Made by a program: the position numbers and the translations under genes
NCBI GenBank assembly: GCA_013695175.1
Contig: JACDAZ010000303.1
Span: forward strand, 1 to 10,227
Direction of reading: 5' to 3'
Length of the DNA: 10,227 nt
From: Flavisolibacter sp.
GTDB lineage: Bacteria; Bacteroidota; Bacteroidia; Chitinophagales; Chitinophagaceae
Notes under the pieces: model-generated
The model's database searches: none
What the model was told of the DNA's origin: nothing
What the model saw: only the letters and a program-made list of their open reading frames with translations
Shown here: positions 1-6,093 of the stretch, one piece after another
How positions within the stretch are numbered: the stretch's first letter is position 1
How the letters are laid out: each line of letters opens with the position of its first letter

Positions 1-101
1 TTTCCTGAAATACGAAGTCCGAGGTTAATCTTGCAATTAGGAAAAGATATCATAATGAGTGAAACTTACAATCAGTAAAGGACATTGGGAAAAAGGAAAA
101 T

Positions 102-707
102 TTATTTTTTCCTGGTATTTATCTCATCTCTTATAGCAATGGCTCTTATGTAATCCTCCTGCTCCAGCACTTCATTTAAAAGTGTATTTAACTCTTCTAA
201 TGACATGGATTTCAAATCATCTTTACTGCCTGTGGTTGTAACAGTATGTTCCTCTTCCTCACCTGTAGCTGATTTTTTTTTCTTAGTGGCACCTGCATCT
301 TCCATCATGATACCTGCACTTTCAAGTATGTGTTCGTAAGTAAAAATGGTACAACCAAAACGTACTGCCAGTGCAAGTGCATCAGAAGTGCGGCTATCAA
401 TTTCTATAGTATCGTTATCTGATGAGCAAACCAATTTAGAAAAAAATATTCCTTCCTGGAGGTCTGAAATAATTATTTCGTGAAGATCAATATTAAAAGC
501 TGTCATGAAATTTTTCATCAGGTCATGGGTGAGGGGGCGGCTGGGTTGCATTTTTTCCAAAGCCACTGCTATGGCCTGTGCTTCAAAACCTCCAATTACT
601 ATGGGTAATCTTCGTAAACCATTTACCTCGCCTAATACAACTGCATAAGAATGTGTTTGAGTAATACTATGCGATAGCGCCACAATTTCCAATTCTATTT
701 TCTTCAT
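102..707 (-). CDS. Bifunctional nuclease (BFN/DUF151) family protein with C-terminal UVR motif
   Basis: This 201-aa protein has two parts. Residues about 1-135 match the BFN (DUF151) fold, seen in PIVIGGFEAQAIA (35-47), EGIFFSKL (85-92) and the acidic/serine stretch DSRTSDALALAVRFG (104-118). A charged, low-complexity linker follows (about 140-165, with KKKK and EEEE runs). Residues about 168-200 form a UVR-like helical hairpin (SLEELNTLLNEVLEQEDY then AIAIRDEI), the UvrB/UvrC contact motif also found in Clp and McsA partners. Some family members have been reported to have DNase and RNase activity; the substrate here is unknown, and the UVR tail suggests a protein partner or a DNA-repair link (inference). 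The start is the first ATG and gives the usual MKKIELEIVALS beginning. It lies 86 bp downstream of etfA on the same strand and could be read through from it, although a possible promoter of its own sits in that gap. The family call is firm and the function is not. Confidence 0.9.
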   Translation of the reverse strand: MKKIELEIVALSHSITQTHSYAVVLGEVNGLRRLPIVIGGFEAQAIAVALEKMQPSRPLTHDLMKNFMTAFNIDLHEIIISDLQEGIFFSKLVCSSDNDTIEIDSRTSDALALAVRFGCTIFTYEHILESAGIMMEDAGATKKKKSATGEEEEHTVTTTGSKDDLKSMSLEELNTLLNEVLEQEDYIRAIAIRDEINTRKK

Positions 708-739
708 AACCTTTTAAAAATCTAAAGCTTGGCTATTTA

Positions 740-747
740 CAAACCTA
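740..747 (-). promoter_or_regulatory. Possible Bacteroidota -7 promoter element for the BFN gene
   Basis: On the minus strand this reads TAGGTTTG, an exact match to the Bacteroidota -7 consensus TAnnTTTG. It ends 32 nt before the ATG of the nuclease gene, a sensible distance. The nearest upstream TTG leaves only 12 nt between the boxes, shorter than usual, so the -33 half is not convincing. If real, the nuclease can be transcribed separately from etfBA. Confidence 0.4.
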
Positions 748-772
748 ATGATTTTAGGTCAATTTAATGACC
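743..772. repeat. Two overlapping, mutually exclusive inverted repeats in the etfA-BFN gap
   Basis: ACCTAA (743-748) pairs with TTAGGT (754-759) across a 5-nt loop. GGTCA (757-761) pairs with TGACC (768-772) across 6 nt. The two share positions 757-759, so only one can form at a time. The first repeat overlaps the putative -7 box of the BFN gene at 740-747. This could be an operator or an alternating RNA structure at the end of the etfA message. With arms this short in AT-rich DNA, it could also be chance. Confidence 0.3.
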
Positions 773-793
773 CGGCATTAACCATAATTATGA

Positions 794-1756
794 TCAACTA
801 ATACCTTTTATTTTTTTTACTGCATCAATTATTTTTGGAACTACCTCAAATGCATCGCCTACTATACCATAATCTGCAGCTTTAAAAAAAGGCGCTTCAG
901 CATCTTTATTTACTACTACTATTACTTTACTGCGGTTTACCCCGGCAAGATGTTGAATGGCTCCACTTATTCCAATAGCTATATATAAGTTTGGTGCAAT
1001 GGCAATTCCTGTTTGCCCAACGTGTTCGTTGTGAGGACGCCAGTTAGCATCTGCAACCGGTCTGCTGCAAGCCAAAGCTGCTCCAAGTAAGTCAGCTAAT
1101 TCTTCAACCATTTTCCAGTTTTCAGGACCCTTTAATCCACGGCCGGCACTCACTACCACATCGGCTTCCGTTAAGGCCACTTTACCACTCGTTTTTGTAG
1201 AACCTGTCACTTTTATTTTGGGAGCATCTACTGTTGCTTCGAAAGGAACTATTTCTGTCGCTCCATCTCCTTCTGTAATGGAGAAAGAATTAGGATTTAA
1301 AGCAATTATTTTTATATCAGAAGTTACAGAAACCTGGGCAAAAGCTTTTCCAGAAAATACATTCTTACGAACAGTGAAACCATTTGAAGTATCAGGTAAG
1401 GCAACAGCACCTGAAACTAAACCGGCTTGTAAACGTACTGCCAAACGTGGAGCAATAGCTTTTCCTGTACTGTTGTTTGAAAACACAATTACCTGGGATC
1501 CAGCTTTTTGAACAACCTGTTCTAATATTTTAGTGTAAACCTGTGAATCAATTGCCTGAAGGTTATCATGTTGTAGCTGGTAAAGTTTTTTGATTCCTTG
1601 TTTTCCTAATGAATCTATGTCAGCAGGATTTCCCAGTACTACAGCTTCGGCTGTGCCACCTGTTTGTTCGGCTATTTTAGCACCGTAACTTGCCGCTTCC
1701 AAAGAGGCTTTCTTTATATGTCCGTCAACATGATCTATAAAAACTAATACTTGCAT
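794..1756 (-). CDS. etfA: Electron transfer flavoprotein alpha subunit
   Basis: This 320-aa protein has the normal length for EtfA. The N-terminal domain (about 1-185) is the ETF alpha/beta fold (MQVLVFIDHVDG; KAIAPRLAVRLQAGLVSG at 99-116). The C-terminal FAD-binding domain (about 195-315) carries the family signatures: SAGRGLKGPEN (203-213), SRPVAD (231-236), QTG (248-250), LYIAIGISGAIQHLAG (257-272) and NKDAEAPFF (283-291). With EtfB it forms a soluble heterodimer holding FAD and AMP. The dimer takes electrons from acyl-CoA and other flavin dehydrogenases and passes them to ETF:quinone oxidoreductase or a similar acceptor. It lies 63 bp downstream of etfB on the same strand, as expected for co-expression. 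No dehydrogenase or quinone oxidoreductase gene is visible nearby. The family's key FAD motifs all look intact. Confidence 0.97.
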   Translation of the reverse strand: MQVLVFIDHVDGHIKKASLEAASYGAKIAEQTGGTAEAVVLGNPADIDSLGKQGIKKLYQLQHDNLQAIDSQVYTKILEQVVQKAGSQVIVFSNNSTGKAIAPRLAVRLQAGLVSGAVALPDTSNGFTVRKNVFSGKAFAQVSVTSDIKIIALNPNSFSITEGDGATEIVPFEATVDAPKIKVTGSTKTSGKVALTEADVVVSAGRGLKGPENWKMVEELADLLGAALACSRPVADANWRPHNEHVGQTGIAIAPNLYIAIGISGAIQHLAGVNRSKVIVVVNKDAEAPFFKAADYGIVGDAFEVVPKIIDAVKKIKGIS

Positions 1757-1765
1757 GTATTCTTA

Positions 1766-1789
1766 GTTAATTCGTTAATTAGTTAAATT
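1766..1789. repeat. Three-copy 8-bp tandem repeat between etfB and etfA
   Basis: Reading the plus strand, GTTAATTC, GTTAATTA and GTTAAATT follow each other directly. The first two copies differ only at the last base and the third has drifted at its last three bases. The block lies 9 nt upstream of the etfA start codon on the minus strand, so it falls in the translation-initiation region of etfA. The very low GC would keep the start unstructured. No function is established. Confidence 0.55.
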
Positions 1790-1819
1790 GTTTTTTCTTC
1801 CTACTTCCTCCTCTAACTT

Positions 1820-2563
1820 TTATATAATCCTGGCCTCTTCATGCAGAAGTCTAACCAGTTCTTCAACATTATCGGGAGAAACCAGTTTTACACCCGCTTT
1901 TGCCGGCGGTAAACCAAATTCCACTGCCTTAGCAAGAGGTTCAACCTGTACAGGTTCAACAACTTTTAACGGTTTGGACCGGGCGGCCATAATACCTCTC
2001 ATATTAGGGATCCGGGCTTCTGCCATTCCTTTTTGTGCACTAATAACTATAGGTAATGAAACTTCAACTGTTTCCTCACCGCCTTCAATCTCACGTTTTA
2101 CCGTGGCTGTTGTACCATCAATCTGCAGGTTTGTGGCAAGAGCTACATAAGGGATATCCAGCATTTCGGCCAACATACCACCTACAGAGCCATTGTTATA
2201 ATCTATAGTTTCTTTACCTGTTAATATAAGGTCATAACCACCTTGTTTTGCAACTTCAGCCAATTGAGTGGCTACTGTAAAGGGATCTGTAGGAGTGACA
2301 TTGATACGGATAGCTTCATCACCACCAAGTGCCAAAGCTTTCCTGATAATAGGTTCTGCATCTGTACCACCCACATTTACCAGGTGAATAACAGAAGATG
2401 CATCTTTTTCCTTTAATTCAATTGCTCTGACAAGAGCATACCATTCGTCGTATGGATTTAGTATCCATTGCACACCGGCTTCTGCAAATTTCGTGTTGTT
2501 ATCTGTGAAGGCTATTTTTGCCGTTGTATCAGGTGTTTTGCTTATACAAACCAGGATCTTCAT
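1820..2563 (-). CDS. etfB: Electron transfer flavoprotein beta subunit
   Basis: This 247-aa protein has the usual EtfB length and a typical start, MKILVCISKTPDT. The motif NPYDEWYALVRAIELKE (36-52) is the conserved early EtfB segment. LTGKETIDYNNGSVGGMLAE (114-133) is the nucleotide-binding loop region that in this family holds AMP. EARIPNMRGIMAARSKPL (182-199) is the EtfB signature that, with the C-terminal arm, wraps round EtfA. It supplies the docking surface for partner dehydrogenases in fatty-acid and amino-acid oxidation. It is the first gene of the minus-strand cluster, with etfA following after 63 bp. A promoter candidate and a perfect inverted repeat lie directly upstream in the gap it shares with the divergent TPR gene. 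Confidence 0.97.
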   Translation of the reverse strand: MKILVCISKTPDTTAKIAFTDNNTKFAEAGVQWILNPYDEWYALVRAIELKEKDASSVIHLVNVGGTDAEPIIRKALALGGDEAIRINVTPTDPFTVATQLAEVAKQGGYDLILTGKETIDYNNGSVGGMLAEMLDIPYVALATNLQIDGTTATVKREIEGGEETVEVSLPIVISAQKGMAEARIPNMRGIMAARSKPLKVVEPVQVEPLAKAVEFGLPPAKAGVKLVSPDNVEELVRLLHEEARII

Positions 2564-2586
2564 ATTTATCTGATTAAGAGTAAAAA

Positions 2587-2610
2587 TTTTAGTTGCTTAT
2601 GCAACTAAAA
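2587..2610. repeat. Perfect 10-bp inverted repeat in the etfB / TPR divergent gap
   Basis: TTTTAGTTGC (2587-2596) and GCAACTAAAA (2601-2610) are exact reverse complements separated by TTAT. The repeat begins 23 nt upstream of the etfB start codon and lies just downstream of the predicted etfB -7 box, so it would fall at or just after the transcription start. It could be a repressor operator or a 5'-UTR hairpin. It is also 42 nt upstream of the preferred TPR start. The repeat is certain from sequence; its role is inferred. Confidence 0.7.
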
Positions 2611-2614
2611 GCTG

Positions 2615-2641
2615 CAAATATAAGGCGCAAAGATAGCCAAA
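2615..2641 (-). promoter_or_regulatory. Putative Bacteroidota-type promoter for etfBA
   Basis: On the minus strand TTTG (2641-2638) is followed after 15 nt by TATATTTG (2622-2615), an exact TAnnTTTG -7 element. A second exact match, TATCTTTG, sits at 2635-2628 between them and lacks a clear -33 partner. The 15-nt spacer is a little short against the family's usual 17-23 nt. The strand and position fit etfB, whose start codon is 51 nt downstream. Confidence 0.5.
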
Positions 2642-2652
2642 CTGAAAAACCG

Positions 2653-2964
2653 ATGGATAGAATTGAACGTTTAAAAGAATTTTTGGCGACCAGTCCGCAT
2701 GACAGCTTTTTAAAACATGCACTTGCTTTGGAATATGTAAAGCAGGGCGATGTAGAAGCTGCCAAAGAGTGCTTTGAAGATTTACTCCGTGAAAATGAAA
2801 ACTATATTGGCTCCTATTATCATCTTGCAAAATTGCACGAACAATGCAATGCAAAAGATGATGCTATTGCTGTTTATATAAAAGGAATGGAAAAAGCAAA
2901 ACAAGCCGGTGATGATCATGCCTACCGTGAACTGCAGGCTGCTTATGAAGATCTGACATTCTGA
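2653..2964 (+). CDS. Small tetratricopeptide-repeat protein
   Basis: With the preferred start at 2653 this is a 103-aa acidic protein with about two TPR units. The first spans residues 17-50 (hallmarks A-L-A-L-E-Y and G-D-V-E-A-A-K-E-C-F) and the second 51-84 (Y-Y-H-L-A-K-L-H then A-I-A-V-Y-I-K-G-M). There is no signal peptide or membrane segment, so it should be cytoplasmic and act by binding another protein; the partner is unknown. The frame is open to an ATG at 2593. That longer version would add a basic 20-residue tail (LKAANIRRKDSQ...) and begin inside the inverted repeat and over the putative etfB promoter, so I prefer MDRIERLKEFL. tilS follows 66 bp downstream on the same strand, which leaves co-transcription possible. 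Confidence 0.8.
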   Translation: MDRIERLKEFLATSPHDSFLKHALALEYVKQGDVEAAKECFEDLLRENENYIGSYYHLAKLHEQCNAKDDAIAVYIKGMEKAKQAGDDHAYRELQAAYEDLTF

Positions 2965-3030
2965 TACCACTTAGTAAAGTACTTCTTCCAATTTTAGATA
3001 ACTTCTTACACAACTATATCTTTACTTATA

Positions 3031-4368
3031 ATGCAAACAGAATTGCTTGATATTTTTTTAGAAGAAGTTCAAATTCATGGTAAGTCACCAACGTCAACTT
3101 ATTTACTGGCAGTTAGCGGTGGTGTAGATTCAGTGGTGTTGACAGAATTAGCCAAACAAGCCAATTTAAACTTCTCTATCGCTCATTGCAATTTTAATTT
3201 AAGAGGAGAGGAGAGTAAAAGAGATGAAGGTTTTGTACAACAACTGGCTGAAAAATATAATATTCCTTCTCATATTAAGCAATTCGATACTAACTCATTT
3301 GCAATAGAAAATAAGTTATCCATACAGGAAGCTGCAAGAAAATTAAGGTATGACTGGTTTGATGAATTGAGGAAAGAAAATAATTTTTCACACATTATTC
3401 TTGCTCATCATGCCGATGACAACATTGAAACGGTTTTAATGAATTTTTTTAGAGGCACCGGTTTAAATGGATTAACAGGCATGGCTGCTTATTATGACAG
3501 TAAAAAAATAATGCGACCATTGATAAGCGTTAGAAGAAAAGAAATTGAGGAATTTGCTCAAAAACATAATTTACCCTGGGTTGAGGATTCTTCCAATGCA
3601 GAAGCAAAATATACAAGGAACTATTTCAGGAATGAATTAATTCCTGCTTTGAAGCGTATCTATCCACAGGTAGAAGAAAATATTTTAGATACAATTGAAA
3701 GGCTTAAAATAACTTCTCTTTTACATGATCAGCTGGCAGATCAGCTAAAGAAAAAATTAAATAAAGGAACCCCGCCCGAAGCTCGTTTTTCTGTAAAGGA
3801 ACTTATGAAATATAAGAATACCTCTTTACTTTATGATATTCTAAAAGACTTTGGTTTTACAGAAAAACAAGTACCGGAATTAATGAAGTTGGCTCAAAGT
3901 GAAACCGGAAAATTTTTAACTAATAATGATTATATTTTATTAAGAGACAGAGCATGGTTTGTCTTTTCACCTAAACAACAGGCGGCTAAAACCATTGTTA
4001 TTCTAAAAGAAGATAAAACAATTTCTTTTACCGGAGGTGTTTTAAAAATTGAATTGATTCAAAAAGAAAAAACATCTATTTCCAAATCGCCTGACAATGC
4101 TCAACTGGATGCAAGTGAAATTGAGTTTCCGTTAATATTAAGAAGGTGGCGGGAAGGTGATTATTTTTATCCACTTGGCATGAGAAAGAAAAAAAAGATT
4201 GCCCGTTTTTTTATTGATCAGAAATTATCAAAACTACAAAAAGAAAAAACATGGGTACTTGAATCACACAAGAGAATTATTTGGGTTGTTGGATATAGAA
4301 TTGATGACCGGTTTAAATTAACAGCCAATTCAGGGGAAGTACTTCAACTAACTATATCCATCCCCTGA
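3031..4368 (+). CDS. tilS: tRNA(Ile)-lysidine synthase
   Basis: This 445-aa protein converts C34 of the CAU-anticodon tRNA-Ile to lysidine with ATP and lysine, so that the tRNA reads AUA and is charged with isoleucine. It is essential in most bacteria. The N-terminal PP-loop ATPase domain shows SGGVDS (29-34), AHCNFNLRGEES (51-62) and AHHADDNIET (125-134). It continues through the substrate segment MRPLISVRRKEIEEFA (161-176) and YTRNYFRNELIPAL (194-207). The C-terminal TilS domain is seen in LRRWREGDYFYPLGM (370-384) and the following basic KKKKIARFFIDQKL. The length is typical of the full-domain form, and no key residue seems missing. A near-consensus -7 element (TATCTTTA, 3017-3024) lies only 6 nt before the ATG, hinting at a very short or absent leader. 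Its 3' end overlaps the convergent rhomboid gene by 17 bp. Confidence 0.96.
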   Translation: MQTELLDIFLEEVQIHGKSPTSTYLLAVSGGVDSVVLTELAKQANLNFSIAHCNFNLRGEESKRDEGFVQQLAEKYNIPSHIKQFDTNSFAIENKLSIQEAARKLRYDWFDELRKENNFSHIILAHHADDNIETVLMNFFRGTGLNGLTGMAAYYDSKKIMRPLISVRRKEIEEFAQKHNLPWVEDSSNAEAKYTRNYFRNELIPALKRIYPQVEENILDTIERLKITSLLHDQLADQLKKKLNKGTPPEARFSVKELMKYKNTSLLYDILKDFGFTEKQVPELMKLAQSETGKFLTNNDYILLRDRAWFVFSPKQQAAKTIVILKEDKTISFTGGVLKIELIQKEKTSISKSPDNAQLDASEIEFPLILRRWREGDYFYPLGMRKKKKIARFFIDQKLSKLQKEKTWVLESHKRIIWVVGYRIDDRFKLTANSGEVLQLTISIP

Positions 4369-5005
4369 TCTGCATATATTGTTTAATGCGTTCAAATCCA
4401 TTTCCTACAGCATCATAGCCAATAGCTCTCCCTGCAACTATAATAAAAATTAAACCATAAACAGCTCCCCAGATATGTGCGGAGTGATTGATGTTACTGC
4501 CACCTTTTCTATCCATCATGGCTGATATTAATAAATATAGTGGTGCAAATATGAAACCCGGTATAGGTATAGGAATAAAAAATATGAAAACTTCTGTTTC
4601 AGGTGCAATCATTAATCCGGCAAAAATTACAGCACTTACAGCACCTGAAGCTCCCAGGCTGCGGTAGTTATGATTGTTCTTGTTTTTAAAATAAGTAGGT
4701 AATAGCGAAACAAATAAAGCAGATAAATATAATATTATATAAAGCCAGGTTCCTGATTCTCCAAAAATATCAACCAATGAACTTTCTACATAACGTCCAA
4801 AAAAATACAAAGACAACATGTTGAAAATAAGATGTCCATAATCAGCATGTATAAAACCGCAGGTTATAAAACGGTACCACTGGTTATCATTGGTAACAGC
4901 AGGAGGATAGAAAATGAATTTTTCAATTACATTTTGGTTACTAAAGCCACTGATAGAAATTATTGCCGTTATTATGATAATAATTAAGGTGATAGACATT
5001 TCCAT
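4352..5005 (-). CDS. Rhomboid-family intramembrane serine protease
   Basis: This 217-aa hydrophobic protein should have five or six transmembrane helices. Rhomboid hallmarks are present: the early WYRFITCGFIHADYGHLIFN segment with H58 and N62 (HxxxN, oxyanion region), the catalytic serine S120 in LGASGAVSA (GxSG), and the catalytic histidine H177 in HSAHIWGAVYG (AHxxGxxxG). Both members of the Ser-His dyad are present, so it is probably an active protease that cleaves transmembrane substrates in the inner membrane; the substrate cannot be predicted. Helices are seen at about 4-20, 55-73, 85-103, 119-134, 151-164 and 178-193. A second in-frame ATG two codons in (MSITL) is an equal start candidate. 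A -7-like TATCTTTA lies 21 nt upstream on the minus strand (5027-5034). rlmH lies 56 bp further upstream on the same strand, so they may share a transcript. Confidence 0.93.
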   Translation of the reverse strand: MEMSITLIIIIITAIISISGFSNQNVIEKFIFYPPAVTNDNQWYRFITCGFIHADYGHLIFNMLSLYFFGRYVESSLVDIFGESGTWLYIILYLSALFVSLLPTYFKNKNNHNYRSLGASGAVSAVIFAGLMIAPETEVFIFFIPIPIPGFIFAPLYLLISAMMDRKGGSNINHSAHIWGAVYGLIFIIVAGRAIGYDAVGNGFERIKQYMQIRGWI

Positions 5006-5061
5006 ACTTCTTCAAATATTTTGGGGTAAAGATAATAGCAAATGGTAGGTAGCGTGGTTAA

Positions 5062-5535
5062 TCATTTATGATGATACTTCTCGTTTCTTATAATAGTACA
5101 TGCCCTGTAGATTTGTTCAGCAAGTATCAATCTTACCAACTGGTGCGGAAATGTCAACTGTGAAAACGACCATTTAAATTTTGCTTTTTGCAGAATAGTT
5201 TCATCCAAACCAAAAGCACCTCCTATTAGAAAAACAATATTTTTTATGCTTGCATTGCTTTTTTGTTGCAGAAACAAAGCAACACCTTCCGATGTTAATT
5301 GCTTTCCATTCTCATCAAGACAGACCAGAAAATCATCCTGCTTCAGCCATTGCAAAATTGTTTCGGCTTCCCTCTTCTTCAGATCCATTTCTGAAAGCAT
5401 ACCTGAATTTTTTGGAACAGGTATAATGTGCCACTCTACCGGGTAATACTTACTAATGCGTTTGGTGAATTCTTCCACCCCCTGCTTTACATATGCTTCG
5501 TGTTGTTTTCCAATAGCCAAAAACGATAATTTCAT
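5062..5535 (-). CDS. rlmH: 23S rRNA (pseudouridine1915-N3)-methyltransferase RlmH
   Basis: The protein is 157 aa from the ATG at 5535, exactly the normal RlmH size. RlmH is a small SPOUT (trefoil-knot) enzyme that uses SAM to methylate pseudouridine 1915 in helix 69 of 23S rRNA on assembled 70S ribosomes. Visible motifs are LDENGK (73-78), the SAM-binding FLIGGAFGLDE (102-112), LTFPHQLVRLILAEQIYRA (127-145) and the C-terminal YHH (154-156). A further in-frame ATG at 5562 would add nine residues (MPDLAQEQL). I chose the inner start because family members begin MKI/MKL directly. A small inverted repeat lies just upstream of this start. The gene is divergent from the secreted-protein gene at 5595. 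Confidence 0.95.
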   Translation of the reverse strand: MKLSFLAIGKQHEAYVKQGVEEFTKRISKYYPVEWHIIPVPKNSGMLSEMDLKKREAETILQWLKQDDFLVCLDENGKQLTSEGVALFLQQKSNASIKNIVFLIGGAFGLDETILQKAKFKWSFSQLTFPHQLVRLILAEQIYRACTIIRNEKYHHK

Positions 5536-5547
5536 AAGCTGTTCTTG

Positions 5548-5561
5548 TGCCAAGTCTGGCA
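5548..5561. repeat. Short perfect inverted repeat upstream of rlmH
   Basis: TGCCA (5548-5552) and TGGCA (5557-5561) pair across AGTC. The element ends 12 nt upstream of the preferred rlmH start and so would lie in its leader. It is GC-richer than its surroundings. It could be a small hairpin affecting initiation or a half-site operator; it could also be chance. Confidence 0.4.
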
Positions 5562-5594
5562 TAGTTAATGAATAAACTTAGTAAACTCTAAAAC

Positions 5595-6035
5595 ATGAGG
5601 TTATATTTCTATTTACTGGCTGCTCTGGTAGTATTTGTTTTTGCACAATGTAATACCATCAAAAGTATTCCCACAAATACCAGTGGAGGATTATTTTCAT
5701 TAAACGGTAACTGGCAATTAATAACCAGTTCTGAAAATCGTGCTATGGAAGGAACGATTGTTACTGTAGTTCCGGGGGTAGATAATGCTACTGTGCGTAC
5801 TTTAAACAACAATACTTATTGTGTAAGGGAAAGGGATGTTCTCTGGAGATCTATTAAACCAATGGAAAGTGGAACCTTTACCATTGACAATCTTATAAAC
5901 GCATGCCAGGGTAATGTTATTTATAGACCTGCTACCTTAACTGTACTTACAAATGATGAAGTACGTGTAACAGGAACAAATACGTACAGTACAGAATTAA
6001 TCCAAACATGGAGGAGGGTGGCCAGTCCACAATAA
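5595..6035 (+). CDS. Small secreted protein, lipocalin-like, function unknown
   Basis: This 146-aa protein opens with a clear export signal: MRLYFYLLAALVVFVFA, then Q18-C19. Cleavage after VFA (signal peptidase I) is likely. C19 could make it a lipoprotein, but glutamine at the -1 position is a poor lipobox. The mature part is rich in beta strands. It begins with an LNGNWQL element (36-42) and ends in an ELIQTWRR strand (134-141), the general plan of small lipocalin-like periplasmic domains in Bacteroidota. Two further cysteines, C76 and C104, could form a disulfide in the periplasm. I do not recognise a named family. The next gene starts 58 bp downstream on the same strand and is also secreted, so the two may be co-transcribed. 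The real-gene call is good; the fold assignment is tentative. Confidence 0.75.
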   Translation: MRLYFYLLAALVVFVFAQCNTIKSIPTNTSGGLFSLNGNWQLITSSENRAMEGTIVTVVPGVDNATVRTLNNNTYCVRERDVLWRSIKPMESGTFTIDNLINACQGNVIYRPATLTVLTNDEVRVTGTNTYSTELIQTWRRVASPQ

Positions 6036-6093
6036 ATCAGGTTTTAGTTAGTACAGCTTTTGCATAAAAGAAATAAATCTTTTTTCTCAAAAA

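Noticed and set aside
1..78. Possible C-terminal end of a plus-strand gene entering from the left edge
   Set aside because: Two frames are open from base 1. One ends at 28 (FLKYEVRG then stop) and one at 78 (ends KDIIMSETYNQ). Neither can be preferred on so few codons, so no partial gene is called.
87..112. Intrinsic terminator for the BFN gene on the minus strand (GGAAAA...TTTTCC followed by TTTTT)
   Set aside because: The stem has only two G-C pairs, overlaps the stop codon, and the T run is five bases. It is too weak to call in DNA this AT-rich.
1218..1511. 97-codon plus-strand open frame inside etfA
   Set aside because: It is antisense to strongly conserved EtfA coding sequence, has no recognisable domain, and is explained as a shadow of that gene.
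1788..2150. 120-codon plus-strand open frame inside etfB
   Set aside because: It is a serine- and threonine-rich antisense shadow of etfB with no independent support.
2597..2970. Two minus-strand open frames opposite the TPR gene
   Set aside because: Their composition is cysteine- and phenylalanine-rich with no domain, while the opposite strand encodes a clear TPR protein.
5530..5562. Sigma-54-type promoter (TTGGCAC) before rlmH on the minus strand
   Set aside because: The -12 half (TTGCW at the right spacing) is missing. TTGGCAC is explained by the small inverted repeat.
5595..5651. Lipoprotein signal (FAQC) on the 146-aa secreted protein
   Set aside because: Glutamine directly before the cysteine does not fit the lipobox, where G, A or S is expected. 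Ordinary signal peptidase I cleavage fits better.
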